64,000 bases of DNA from CAIXSC01 sp046349915 (GCA_046349915.1 JAXMBL010000003.1:1-64000); one strand, 5' to 3'. Shown: positions 53,039 through 61,959, counted from the stretch's first letter. The notes: generated by a model not told the origin, from the letters alone. Made by a program: numbers and translations.

Positions 53039-53070
53039 GTGTCCTTTCGGCAAGCGTGCGTGAATCTCTC
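53039..53070. repeat. IS66 left terminal inverted repeat
   Basis: A 32-nt terminal repeat beginning GTGTCCTTTCGGCAAGCGTG. It pairs with 56318-56349 with one mismatch (G/A at position 20). Confidence 0.92.
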
Positions 53071-53409
53071 AGGCGGACGGGGCGATGCGTCGAGCGAGGG
53101 CAGCCCAGAGTGTTGGGCTAGCGAGGTGAGTGCCGCTGGCGGCTCGGGCAACGTCCACGTACGGTGTGAAGTCGAAGAGGTACAAGCTCTCTCGACCATC
53201 GGGCCACCACGGCGATTGTCGAGCGGCTCATGCCTGACGTCGGGACGCGGGCAAGGCGGTGCGGGGGCTCGCGGTGTGGAGTCAAAGGCGGATCGTCATG
53301 GCTGCGTCGCGAAGGAGCGACGCCCGTCATTCATGATGGGTGGTCATCGGCAGTGTTCGGCGATTCGGGACGCATGCGTTCCGACACGCGACACGCGATC
53401 TTGCTTCGC

Positions 53410-53595
53410 TCATTCGCGGTATGGGGCTGCGACGGTTGAGCGCGCTCGTGCTACTCGCCGAGTCGTGTACCGCTGCGAAGGACAGGCCTGTCGTCGCGAC
53501 GCCGCGCGCAAGAACGACCTCAGCGCATGCGTGTTCTTCACGAAGTTCGCGGCGCGCCGATCGTCTGCCGACTCATCGTCCGGCACATCACTCAT
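53410..53595 (-). CDS. Small frame after tnpC, possible IS passenger
   Basis: A 61-residue frame beginning MSDVPDDESADDRRAANFV, starting within a few bases of the tnpC stop, so it could be translated by coupling. The composition is Arg/Ala-rich and no family is recognised. It could also be a chance frame in the G+C-rich end of the element. Confidence 0.35.
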   Translation of the reverse strand: MSDVPDDESADDRRAANFVKNTHALRSFLRAASRRQACPSQRYTTRRVARARSTVAAPYRE

Positions 53596-53598
53596 CAC

Positions 53599-55323
53599 TC
53601 AACGCTCGCGCGAGTCCTGAGGCGGCGTCACCTCGTCGGCGCGTGGCAACTGGTGCCGGTAGTTCCACGGCATCCACGCGCCAGGCGCGGCATTCACCTC
53701 CGCGTGATGGCGTTGGAGTTGCGTGAGGTAATCGAACGGGTCCACCCGAGCGTGATAGCAGGTGTGGATCAAGCTCATGTACACATCGCCCGTCGCCGCG
53801 CCGCGCAGCGTCTTGTAGAAGAGCGAGTTCTTGCGGTGGCGAATCGCCATTTTCAAAGCCTGCTCGCAGAGGTTGTTGTCTAGCGGCGCGCCGACCACTC
53901 GCAGGAACAGCGTCAGCTCGCGCCAACGCTTGAGCATGTATTGGATCGCCTTGCCGAACGCAGAATTGGGTTCGACTAAGCGTTCGTCATTCTGGCGTTT
54001 CAACCATTCATGCAGCTTCTTCATCGCCAGAGCGCTGCGCCCTTGATGGAGCAAGAATCGTTCTTCGGCGGACAATCGGCGTCGTTTCGCTCGGCTCTCC
54101 ACGCGATAGACGATTCTCAGGCACTTGATCACAAAACGCGTCGGTTCCTCGAACCTGTCGCTCAGTTCATGGAAGTGCCGTCGGCCATGACACAGGCAAC
54201 TCGCGAGGATCATCGGCAACGAATCTCCAGGGCGATTGCGCGAGAGTCCGTCGCACATATGCATGGGCGGGGGCAGGTCGGTCAGTCGTCTCGACAGGAG
54301 TGCGCGCAGATTCTCGCCGGCATGGCGCGCGCCAGTGAAGAACAACGAGATCGTCGGTCGCGTATCGTCTCGCGAGAGAATGTTTGTCGTATACACGCCC
54401 TTGCGCGCTGGTTTCTCGTCGTGCACCGTTTCGTTCTTCCGAATTTTGGCGGACAGTTCGAGAACTGTCATGTTCGTATCGTCATTGTGGACGAGTTGGC
54501 CTTGTGCGGCCGTTGTCAGGAAGTGCTGATAGGCGGCGCCAATGCCCCGATCGAGGGCGTCGCGCACCAGTTCCCATTGGACGGAGGCTGGCAGCGGGAT
54601 GCCCGCCGAACTCTGCAACTGCTGCAATCGATTCAGAGGAAGGCCTTGTCCGTAGCGCAGCACGGCGACCGTGGAGGCGACCGTGGGATCGTACTTCTCC
54701 GCGCCCGCTTCGGCGGGCAACTGGGCCTTTTCCAGCTTGCCGCACAGATCGCATCGCAACCGCTCCAAGTGATAGCAGACGCCTGCCACGAAGGAACGTC
54801 CCGTCAAGCGTACCACCTTGGACCAGTCGCCCAAGCGACGCAGTGTTCCTTCCTGGCAGTGCGCGCAGACTTCGCCCGGCGACAACGAGGCGTGCGTCAC
54901 CATCACTTGCTCACAACCCCAGTAGTCGCTGGCGGGAGTTCGGCCATGGTTGCGACTTCGACGACGCTGCTTGTTGGCAGTCACCGTTGACGACGACGAT
55001 GCAGCAGCCGCGCCACTCGGGGTGTTCTCGGTGTTCGCCGCGCAAGCGTCCTGCGCGGCGTTCAACTCGGAGTCGCTCGCGCGTTTGGCGTCCGCGGCTT
55101 CTTTGGCGCGACTTCGTTCGGTGGACGCGCCGAATAGCATCCGCCTCAAGCGACTGATCGAGAGGTTTTTGTGCTCGATGACATCGAGCAGCGAGAGATG
55201 CCACGCGAGCAACTGCCGCAAGGGCCGGACGACGGACTCGCCCATCGTCTTCTCGATCTGATCCAACAACGCCTGCAGTTGCTCGACGTTGAGTTCAATG
55301 GCTTCCGACTGCGAAGTCTTCAT
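53599..55323 (-). CDS. tnpC: IS66-family transposase
   Basis: A 574-residue DDE transposase. The N-terminal helical region contains 'SRLRRMLFGASTERS', typical of IS66 TnpC. A zinc-binding pair of CxxC motifs follows ('CAHC' at 153-156, 'CDLC' at 191-194). The catalytic core shows 'LVHNDDTNM' (Asp281/282), 'MCDGLSRN' and 'DNNLCEQALKMA', supplying the D, D and E residues. The conserved C-terminal stretch 'LFYKTLRGAATGDVYMSLI' follows. The ATG at 55323 gives the expected start; the frame is open to 55422. It appears intact, so the element may still move. Confidence 0.93.
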   Translation of the reverse strand: MKTSQSEAIELNVEQLQALLDQIEKTMGESVVRPLRQLLAWHLSLLDVIEHKNLSISRLRRMLFGASTERSRAKEAADAKRASDSELNAAQDACAANTENTPSGAAAASSSSTVTANKQRRRSRNHGRTPASDYWGCEQVMVTHASLSPGEVCAHCQEGTLRRLGDWSKVVRLTGRSFVAGVCYHLERLRCDLCGKLEKAQLPAEAGAEKYDPTVASTVAVLRYGQGLPLNRLQQLQSSAGIPLPASVQWELVRDALDRGIGAAYQHFLTTAAQGQLVHNDDTNMTVLELSAKIRKNETVHDEKPARKGVYTTNILSRDDTRPTISLFFTGARHAGENLRALLSRRLTDLPPPMHMCDGLSRNRPGDSLPMILASCLCHGRRHFHELSDRFEEPTRFVIKCLRIVYRVESRAKRRRLSAEERFLLHQGRSALAMKKLHEWLKRQNDERLVEPNSAFGKAIQYMLKRWRELTLFLRVVGAPLDNNLCEQALKMAIRHRKNSLFYKTLRGAATGDVYMSLIHTCYHARVDPFDYLTQLQRHHAEVNAAPGAWMPWNYRHQLPRADEVTPPQDSRER

Positions 55324-55470
55324 GCGCGACGCTTCCAGGCGGCCAATCCTTGCTGCCGACACGTGACTGGAATTATGGCAGTCGCGGACTCCTGGAATGA
55401 CAGGGCGCAAATTTTGTGCCAATGGCCCGCGAATTCCCGTGGGCCTAGAGAAAAAGTTCCGCGCGGAAAG

Positions 55471-55824
55471 CTACACGCGAACGGGACGCCACAACGGCGC
55501 GCCGTGAGCCGCGTCGGCATCGCCACCCGCGAGCAGTACATGCAATTGATGCGATTCGAGCGTCCGGCATCCCGACGCATCGGTGGGCCAGTGCTTCATG
55601 TGGCTTTCTGAAAGACGTTTTTGGCAGAGCCAGAAGCCTTGACCGTCGTAGAACAGGATCTTGATCGAGGTGTTGCGGCGATTGCGAAAGATGAATGCGC
55701 AACCGCTCATCGGGTCCTGCTCGAACTTCTGCCGACACACGGCGGCGAGTCCATCGATGCCATTGCGAAAGTCGATGGGCTGCGTCGCCACCAGGATGCG
55801 TACGGTGGGGCTGAGCGTGATCAT
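55471..55824 (-). CDS. tnpB: IS66 Orf2-like protein TnpB
   Basis: A 117-residue protein of the IS66 Orf2 family: 'VRILVATQPIDFRNGIDGLA', 'FIFRNRRNTSIKILFYDGQG' and 'FWLCQKRLSE'. The ATG at 55824 overlaps the tnpA stop (ATGA arrangement), the usual translational coupling. It is required with TnpA and TnpC for transposition of IS66 elements; its molecular role is not well defined. It ends 147 nt before tnpC starts. Confidence 0.94.
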   Translation of the reverse strand: MITLSPTVRILVATQPIDFRNGIDGLAAVCRQKFEQDPMSGCAFIFRNRRNTSIKILFYDGQGFWLCQKRLSESHMKHWPTDASGCRTLESHQLHVLLAGGDADAAHGAPLWRPVRV

Positions 55825-56261
55825 GACGAGCCCTTCCACAGGGCTTGGCTCAACGACGCGATCTGCGACGCGGCCGGTCCCTTGAGGCAGATTCGCAGTT
55901 GACGGCCCGTCTCGTCCGTCAATTCGAGCGTGCACTTCGCCGCGGCTGCGGCGGTCAACGGCGGCAGTTCGACGAACGAGATCGCATGGGGTGGTTGCGG
56001 CGCCGTCGTCGGCGCGGGGAGCGACGCAGTTGACGGAACCACGGGCTGAGAACGCTCAACCCACTGTCGGAGCCGAACTGCATTCAGTTCCAGGCGAGCC
56101 GCCGTGGTCTCGACGCCATGAACCCGCGCGACCTCGGCAGCCGCCCGCCACAATTCATGCGGCACGCGGCCGACGTTCCCGTACCGTGATCTCCGCCAGA
56201 GTTCGAGCCTCCGCCGCACCTCTTCCAGTCGGCTTGTCGCCGTCTCTCTTGATACCCGCAT
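55821..56261 (-). CDS. tnpA: IS66-type TnpA-like accessory protein
   Basis: A 146-residue protein at the first position of the IS66 operon. It has an N-terminal helix-turn-helix-like region ('VPHELWRAAAEVARVHGVE', 'TAARLELNAVRLRQWVE'), a Pro/Ala linker and the C-terminal 'FVELPPL...CTLELTDETGRQLRI'. The ATG at 56261 is chosen, 88 nt inside the terminal repeat; the frame is open to 56315. Its stop overlaps the tnpB start. Confidence 0.88.
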   Translation of the reverse strand: MRVSRETATSRLEEVRRRLELWRRSRYGNVGRVPHELWRAAAEVARVHGVETTAARLELNAVRLRQWVERSQPVVPSTASLPAPTTAPQPPHAISFVELPPLTAAAAAKCTLELTDETGRQLRICLKGPAASQIASLSQALWKGSS

Positions 56262-56317
56262 CGGTCCATCTCCCCCGTGTGTGGATCTGAAACCGGTACA
56301 TTGTCCCGAGACCATCC

Positions 56318-56349
56318 GAGAGATTCACGTACGCTTGCCGAAAGGACAC
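56318..56349. repeat. IS66 right terminal inverted repeat
   Basis: The complement of 53039-53070 with one mismatch. The following base begins the truncated gene at 56350. Confidence 0.92.
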
Positions 56350-56610
56350 AAAGCAGCGAACCCAACTGCCGGCCCGAAGGAGATCTCCGAGGCGCTGAGC
56401 AAGTCGGGTGTTGATGTCACGCCAGCGTTCGTCAGCACGATGCTGTCCCTCGCGAAGAAAAAGGGCGGCAAAGCCAAACGTGGCCGCAAGGTCGCAGTGC
56501 CCGTCAACAACCTGCAGCAGCTGATTCAGGCGAAGAAGCTCGTCGAGCAGTTGGGCGGGGTGGCGAAGACCAGGGAGGCGGTGAATGTGTTGGCGCGGAT
56601 TATGGGGTGA
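56350..56610 (+). pseudogene. N-terminally truncated HTH-like planctomycete protein
   Basis: About 86 residues in a frame that enters from the IS end, so the native start is lost. The sequence 'PTAGPKEISEALSKSGVDV' followed by 'TPAFVSTMLSLAKKKGG' looks like a winged or helix-turn-helix segment, with a Lys/Arg-rich linker ('AKRGRKVAVPVN') and a final helix ('LIQAKKLVEQLGGVAKTRE'). I recall similar small proteins as common in planctomycetes but cannot name the family. An open frame continues into the terminal repeat, where an ATG at 56281 might allow a hybrid product. Confidence 0.6.
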
Positions 56611-56613
56611 TTC

Positions 56614-56838
56614 ATGCGAGTCCTCTTCACCAGTTCCCGCGACTACAGCGATCCAGCCCCGATCCGTACTGAGCTAGAAAAGCTCGCGCATAGCAACGTC
56701 GTCATTCACGGTGGCGCACACGGTGCGACGCGTTTTTTGGCGAACCAGCTCTTGCCCAGCCGATTGGAAACAGTCCACGATGTTCTATCGACAATCCACA
56801 TTGGCCAGCTAAGATTGGGGGCTGCAACCCAACTTTGA
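56614..56838 (+). pseudogene. Truncated SLOG (DUF2493-like) fragment
   Basis: The first 50 or so residues match the start of DUF2493/YspA-type SLOG proteins: 'MRVLFTSSRDYSDPAPIRTE' and 'VVIHGGAHGATRFLANQLL', including the nucleotide-binding Gly-rich HGGAxGA motif. The remaining 25 residues do not fit the family, and the frame ends after 74 residues, where about 110 are expected. It starts three bases after the HTH-like gene stop and ends 11 nt before the WD40-caspase gene. SLOG domains bind nucleotide-derived ligands and are known in several defence-related operons; this copy is probably non-functional. Confidence 0.65.
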
Positions 56839-56849
56839 AGAGGCCGTAA

Positions 56850-59800
56850 ATGCCCGAAGCTCTTCCGCTACGTACACAGACGGTCCAGTTTATTGGCCGT
56901 TCCTTATTGAAGAGCTTGCTTGTTTGCGCGATTTCTTCCACTGCATTCATCGGCATGGAGGCGGCTGCTTCCGAGCGACCCGAGCTGGTATTGCAAACGG
57001 GCCATCAGAGTTGGGCCCCCTTGTTTGCGTGTCGCCCGAATAGTCAACAGTTTGTGTCTGCCTCCTGGGATTCGACGGCAATTCTTTGGGACCGGCCGCG
57101 CGGATATTTGGTACGAAAATTTACCGGTCATCAAGGCGCGATCAACGCCATTGATTTCAGCAGAGACGGAAGTCAGTTGCTGACAGCCTCCGATGACAAG
57201 ACGGCAATTCTCTGGGACATCGCGACCGGACGACAGCTGCAAGTGTTCCGAGGGCACACGGTATCGATCGTCACCGCAGATTGGAGCGAGGATGGCAAGT
57301 TCCTCGTCACCGGCGCTAATGATGCGGATATCCACTGGAAGACAAAATACGACTCGATGCCGAAGATCCACACGGAAATCTTTCTATGGGATGTCGCCAC
57401 AGGTAAACAGATTCGCCAGCTGGAAGGAAACGGCGCTCCGGTACGTACCGCGGCATTTAGTCCTGATGGAAAGTTCATTGCTGCCTGTGGCGGATTGCTT
57501 CTACGCACCGAAGATCCTAAGCTCGCTGTGAGTTATCACAGAGAGGAACGTCTAGGAACAGCTTGCTACGTTTTCAAACACTTTCCGGAAGTGTGCCTCT
57601 GGGACGCCAATTCTGGCAGGCGGATCTTGGACTTCAATGGCCACGGCGGACAGGTCAACCAACTCGCCTTCAGTCCAGACGGTCGGTTTTTATTAACTGC
57701 AGCACACCGAACGGATAATGTATGGGGACAGCACAAAGGCATTTCTTCTTTTAGTCCAATGGACGAAGACAAAGCGGAGTTGTTTCTTTGGGATGTGGTC
57801 ACGGGTCGAAAGGTAAGAACATTTGACGGACACGAGTTTATCATCCGCAGTGCAGCGTTTAGCGCGGATGGCAGTCGTATTATCACGACAGCTTCGACTG
57901 CTTCACCGGGGATCAACAAAAGCTTTTCCGTCGGCGGGGCGAAATTTGGAAGCGAAAAATTCCCAGAGGTGCTGCTTTGGGACGCATCGAGTGGTGAAAT
58001 TGTCCATCGTTTGAACTCACCACAAGTTGGTGGACCAGCGATCCTTACGCCAGATAATCGGGAGATAATCACGGGTCCGTATCCAACCCCGCAACTATGG
58101 GATGCCCGAACCCAATCGCGAATCCGAAGCTATGGCGCATCTTCGGTGTATTCGATTCGCCAGTCAGAATTCGCGCCCAGCGGCAATCAAGCGATAATTC
58201 TCGGAAACGATTTTTCTCCCGTGGTTTGGGAGTTTGCAAATGCTCGCTTCCGCCACCTACCTTCACCAGCCCAACAGATAGCGATTAGCGCAGATGGGCA
58301 GCGGATTGCTCTCTCAACTTCTATCAATCAGTCTCGCTCGTTTGAGCTCAGGACGTTCGATCTAGAGTCGGGACAACCGATCGCCACCTTTCCTAATCCA
58401 TGGAAGGGAAAGATCGGGTCGATTCGATTCTTTCCCGTTGTTAGCCCTGATCTGCGGCGAGTCGTATTTCTGGGAGGGAAAGATACTATTAGGGACCTCG
58501 AAGATGATCGAGATGGAGAGTTCTACGAAGCTGCCTACGTCTATGACTTTTCTACTGGAAAAAAAATCTCCAGGCTAATGGGTCCACCTCGTCGAAGTTT
58601 TCATAGCGGCAGGTGGGAAAGTACTGAGTCGCAATTGTACGAAGGAGCCTCAATCGCGGTTTTCAGCCCGAGCAATGATCGGTTCGTTGCTGGCTATACG
58701 GACGGTCAAGTGGGCTTGTGGATTCCAGAGACGGGTAAACAACTTTACTTGTTCAAGGCGCATACAAGCGGTGTGCGCTCGGTGGTTTTCGATCCGACGG
58801 GCAAGAAGTTTGTCACCGGTTCGCAAGGGGGCGGAGTGGTGGTCTGGGACGCAGATCGACGTGCGAAGCTGCAGGAGTTCAAGGGACATACCGGCGCGGT
58901 GAATTGCATCACCTTCAGCCGGGACGGTCGGTTAGTCGCTACGGCTTCCGCAGATGACACGGCTATCTTGTGGGAGGCGGCTACGGGTAGGCCCCTGTAT
59001 ACCCTCAGCGGTCACACCGCGGACATCAATTCCGTGGCGATCAGCCCTGACTCGAAGCGTGTGTTGACCGCTTCCAGCGATGGGACGACGCGTCTGTGGG
59101 ATACAACGACCGGCAAGGAATTGGTGCAACTCATCAACTTCAACAAGGGGCAGAGTTGGGTCGCCGTCACGCGCGAGGGTTACTTCGATGGCACGCTGGA
59201 CGGCCAACGGCTGATCACTTGGCGAATCGGAGAGCAGGTCTTCCCACTGGAGTTGTACGAGAAGCAGTTTCACCGGCCCGATCTGGTTTCGCGGGTGCTG
59301 CGTGGTCTGCCGATCGACGGCCAAGCCACGGTTCCGGCAGACCGGACTCCACCCCAGGTGACCGTGGAAGTGGAATCTCAGGAAGGAGCCGAAACCGTGG
59401 TCAAGGTGACGGCCAGGCCGGGAGGACCGAAGGCCAGCATCGCCGATATTCGGGTTCTGGTCGGCGGCCGCGACCTCGGACCGGAGCGAAAGCGAAACAT
59501 CGTGCGCGAACAGGCCACCGGGCCGGTGGCGGTGTTCCGAGCCACGGTGGATGTTCCTCCAGGCCGGAAGGAGGCTGCCGTGGCCGCTGTCGCCACCGAC
59601 GATCTGGGGCTGCAAAGCGAGCCGGCTTTCATCACAGTTCGTCGCGCAGGCGAGATCGATCCTGCCAGTCGCAAGCTGTACGTATTGGCCGTGGGGGTGA
59701 GCAAGTACAAGTTCCCCGAGTACGAACTGTTGTTCGCGGACAAAGATGCGACCGCACTCGCCGCCAACCTGTCGAAGCAGAAAGGCAAGGCCTTCGGAGA

Positions 59801-60401
59801 CGTGGAAGTGCGGGTGATCGTCAATGAAGAGGCCACTGCGGAGAATGTGAAGGCCGGCCTAGATTGGCTCAAGGCTTCCTGCAAGCCGCAGGATGTGGCG
59901 GTGGTACTCTTCTCGGGCCACGGCATTCGGGGACAAGGTGGGCTGTACTACGTGACCCACGATGGCGATCTAGACGACTTGAAGCAGACCTGCGTCAGCT
60001 GGCGCGATCTTTCGGATCGGCTGAAGGAAGTGCGAGCCTGGCAAATCGTCTTCCTGGCCGACTGCTGCCATGCCGGATCGTTCGGCGAGCGGGGCGCGAC
60101 GCAAGATGAGCTGGCCGCGGACTTGGTGAAGGAAGCGGGCGTGATGGTGTTCGCTTCCAGCCGAGGGCGTGAAAAGTCGATCGAGTCGACCGAATGGGGA
60201 CACGGAGCATTTACCCGCGCTCTCTTAGATGGTCTGGAAGGGAAAGCCGACGCTTTGCCACGGGATGGCCAGGTGACGATCAGCGAACTGCAGGCCTTTG
60301 TCACCGACCACGTTGGCAAACAAACCGACGATCGCCAGCACCCCCACATCCCCCGCCTGGAAAACTTCGACCCAGGCCTCGTCATCGGACAAGTCAGATA
60401 G
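56850..60401 (+). CDS. Exported WD40-repeat protein with C-terminal caspase-like (C14) protease
   Basis: An 1183-residue protein in three parts. After an N-terminal hydrophobic segment (about 19-40), residues 45-800 hold roughly 14 WD40-like blades, enough for two seven-bladed propellers; the clearest are 'GHQGAINAIDFSRDGSQLL' and 'GHTGAVNCITFSRDGRLVA', each ending in Leu/Ile-Trp-Asp. A beta-rich linker ('TPPQVTVEVESQEGAETVV') follows. From about residue 942 a caspase-like domain begins ('LYVLAVGVSKYKFPEYELLF'), with catalytic His1024 in 'LFSGHG' and Cys1073 in 'LADCCHAGSFG'. The catalytic residues are intact. Propellers probably sense a partner and gate the protease. Substrate unknown. The DUF4384-like gene follows after 25 nt, a known pairing. 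Confidence 0.93.
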   Translation: MPEALPLRTQTVQFIGRSLLKSLLVCAISSTAFIGMEAAASERPELVLQTGHQSWAPLFACRPNSQQFVSASWDSTAILWDRPRGYLVRKFTGHQGAINAIDFSRDGSQLLTASDDKTAILWDIATGRQLQVFRGHTVSIVTADWSEDGKFLVTGANDADIHWKTKYDSMPKIHTEIFLWDVATGKQIRQLEGNGAPVRTAAFSPDGKFIAACGGLLLRTEDPKLAVSYHREERLGTACYVFKHFPEVCLWDANSGRRILDFNGHGGQVNQLAFSPDGRFLLTAAHRTDNVWGQHKGISSFSPMDEDKAELFLWDVVTGRKVRTFDGHEFIIRSAAFSADGSRIITTASTASPGINKSFSVGGAKFGSEKFPEVLLWDASSGEIVHRLNSPQVGGPAILTPDNREIITGPYPTPQLWDARTQSRIRSYGASSVYSIRQSEFAPSGNQAIILGNDFSPVVWEFANARFRHLPSPAQQIAISADGQRIALSTSINQSRSFELRTFDLESGQPIATFPNPWKGKIGSIRFFPVVSPDLRRVVFLGGKDTIRDLEDDRDGEFYEAAYVYDFSTGKKISRLMGPPRRSFHSGRWESTESQLYEGASIAVFSPSNDRFVAGYTDGQVGLWIPETGKQLYLFKAHTSGVRSVVFDPTGKKFVTGSQGGGVVVWDADRRAKLQEFKGHTGAVNCITFSRDGRLVATASADDTAILWEAATGRPLYTLSGHTADINSVAISPDSKRVLTASSDGTTRLWDTTTGKELVQLINFNKGQSWVAVTREGYFDGTLDGQRLITWRIGEQVFPLELYEKQFHRPDLVSRVLRGLPIDGQATVPADRTPPQVTVEVESQEGAETVVKVTARPGGPKASIADIRVLVGGRDLGPERKRNIVREQATGPVAVFRATVDVPPGRKEAAVAAVATDDLGLQSEPAFITVRRAGEIDPASRKLYVLAVGVSKYKFPEYELLFADKDATALAANLSKQKGKAFGDVEVRVIVNEEATAENVKAGLDWLKASCKPQDVAVVLFSGHGIRGQGGLYYVTHDGDLDDLKQTCVSWRDLSDRLKEVRAWQIVFLADCCHAGSFGERGATQDELAADLVKEAGVMVFASSRGREKSIESTEWGHGAFTRALLDGLEGKADALPRDGQVTISELQAFVTDHVGKQTDDRQHPHIPRLENFDPGLVIGQVR

Positions 60402-60426
60402 TTTTGCCTTCCAGTGAGATAGCGCA

Positions 60427-61132
60427 ATGGTTCGCCAATTGACCTTGTTCACGGTGTACGCCATAAGCGGCATTCTTCAATTGCTGCCATCTGACTCCGC
60501 ACTTGGTCAAGCCTCAGGCCGCCAACAATTACAGGAAAGCCTGAATGCTCAAGGTCAAGTCTTGGATGACCAGCTGCGGGCTGCCACCGATTGGAAAGTG
60601 GTGCGAGCCCTGCAGTGGCAAATCGAGGTAGAAAAAGCCGGTGGCAAGTTTGTTCCAGTCGACCAAAGTACGAAGTTTCGCAACGGGCAACGATTCCGGA
60701 TTCGGATTGAACCATTGACTGATCTCAACATCTATTTGCTTGCACTCAATACGGACGGTAGTGAAGAAGTGCTCCTGCCACAGCGATTTGAATTGCCAGC
60801 GTTGGTGAAACGAGGCGAGACTATTTCGCTTCCCACCGATGGCGCCCTGCAATTTGCTCCGCCCGCCGGAAAGGAAATGCGTTGACTAATCGCGGCCCGA
60901 GAGCCGTTGCCTTGGCTCACAGCGCGCGAACTTTTCAAGGTGCAAAGCGGCCAGGAGCTGACTCAAGAAGAACGCAGCGTTATCGAACAGTTGAAATCGG
61001 TGCGCACTCGCTTGATCAAGGAAGCACTTCAAGGGCAACGCAAACTGACTGGTCCCCTTGGATTAGCAGAAGTCGTTTCGCAGATTCGACAGGGAACCAT
61101 TATGCGCGGTAGCGACGTGTTGCTTCTGGAGC
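60427..61132 (+). pseudogene. DUF4384-like partner gene, stopped by TGA and cut by an IS
   Basis: The upstream part encodes a signal-like segment and the domain core 'FRIRIEPLTDLNIYLLALNT', 'EEVLLPQRFELPALVKRGE' and 'TDGALQFAPPAGKEMR', followed by an in-frame TGA at 60883-60885. The same frame resumes immediately with 'LIAAREPLPWLTARELFKV' and runs on until the IS element begins at 61133. DUF4384 domains often occur with caspase-like proteins and end in 'PPAGxExLxAIAxREPL', so the original codon was probably CGA (Arg), changed by C-to-T. The 152-residue product may be all that is made. It follows the caspase gene by 25 nt. Confidence 0.78.
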
Positions 61133-61211
61133 GTGAGCGTTGCATCCGCGGCGTCTTGAGTCGGTTGGTAGGGTGAAGAAGTTTTACTTTCTTCACCAGG
61201 GGGAACAACCG

Positions 61212-61583
61212 ATGACAGGCAGGTCGAGTACGAAGCGGGAACGGTTTTGGCGTGAGTTGCTGGCGAGGCACGCTCGGAGTGGACTGTCGGTGCGGCAGTT
61301 CTGCGGTGCGGAGGGCGTGTCGGAACAATCCTTTTACCAGTGGCGTAAGCGGTTCGCCGCGGCGACTCGGCCAGTGGTTGATAATGCGTCGAGCGTAGCG
61401 TCGCGACCGTCGGTCCAAGACGGCTCGGGCTTGTTCCTGCCCATGGGTTTGCTCGGCGGCTCGCCACGCGCGAAGCTGGAGATTCTCCATCCGACTGGTT
61501 GTCGGGTGCGGTTGGTCGGGGCCGTCAGCGCCCAGGATCTGCAGGTCGTACTCGAGGCCTTGGATAAGCGAGTCGTCACATGA
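61212..61583 (+). CDS. tnpA: IS66-type TnpA
   Basis: A 123-residue IS66 TnpA with the helix-turn-helix region 'RFWRELLARHARSGLSVRQF...VSEQSFYQWRKRF' and the C-terminal 'LEILHPTGCRVRLVGAVSAQ'. The ATG at 61212 lies 79 nt inside the terminal repeat and has a GGGGAA sequence upstream. Its stop overlaps the tnpB start (ATGA). It appears intact, though the rest of the operon is broken. Confidence 0.9.
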   Translation: MTGRSSTKRERFWRELLARHARSGLSVRQFCGAEGVSEQSFYQWRKRFAAATRPVVDNASSVASRPSVQDGSGLFLPMGLLGGSPRAKLEILHPTGCRVRLVGAVSAQDLQVVLEALDKRVVT

Positions 61584-61938
61584 TTACACTCGCTCCCCAA
61601 GTTCGCGTGTTTCTCTGCAGCGAGACCGTTGACATGAAGAAGAGCTTCGACGGTTTAGTGCCATCATCGAGTCCGCCATGGGACAAGATCCGCTCTCGGG
61701 AAGTCTGTTCGCGTTCTTCAACCGACGTCGCGATCGAGTCAAGATTCTGTACTGGGGACAAGTCGGCTATTGCATCTGGTATCAGCAACTTCAGAAGGGC
61801 ACCTATCAATTTCCACCGCAGGAGAATCTCCATGACCAAGCGGCTCGCGAGCTCACGCGATCCCAGCTATCGCTCATCCTGGACGGCATCGACCTCTCTT
61901 CGGTTCGTCAACGACCTCGGTTTCAGCTAGCGAAGTAG
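61580..61938 (+). pseudogene. tnpB: IS66 TnpB, frameshifted
   Basis: The start 'MITLAPQVRVFLCSETVDMK' and 'KSFDGL' are in one frame. The continuation 'SAIIESAMGQDPLSGSLFAF', 'FNRRRDRVKILYWGQVGYC' up to 'RFQLAK' is in another. The shift is at about 61655 (GGTTTAGTGCC); adding one G (GGTTTGAGTGCC) restores a continuous TnpB of about 119 residues. Inactivated. Confidence 0.88.
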
Positions 61939-61959
61939 TCGCGGTTTTCTGGAAAGAGC

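Larger units (their letters stand above)
53039..56349 (-). mobile_element. Complete IS66-family element (3311 bp)
   Basis: It is bounded by 32-nt terminal inverted repeats: GTGTCCTTTCGGCAAGCGTG... at 53039-53070 and its complement at 56318-56349, with one mismatch. It carries tnpA, tnpB and tnpC on the minus strand in the standard IS66 order, with overlapping tnpA/tnpB. The bases flanking the two ends do not form an 8-bp target duplication, and the sequences either side belong to different genes. A roughly 340-nt non-coding section follows the last small frame before the left repeat. Confidence 0.92.

Noticed and set aside
60883..60885. TGA read as selenocysteine
   Set aside because: No SECIS-like element is evident, DUF4384 proteins are not selenoproteins, and the gene is also truncated by an IS; a nonsense mutation is simpler.
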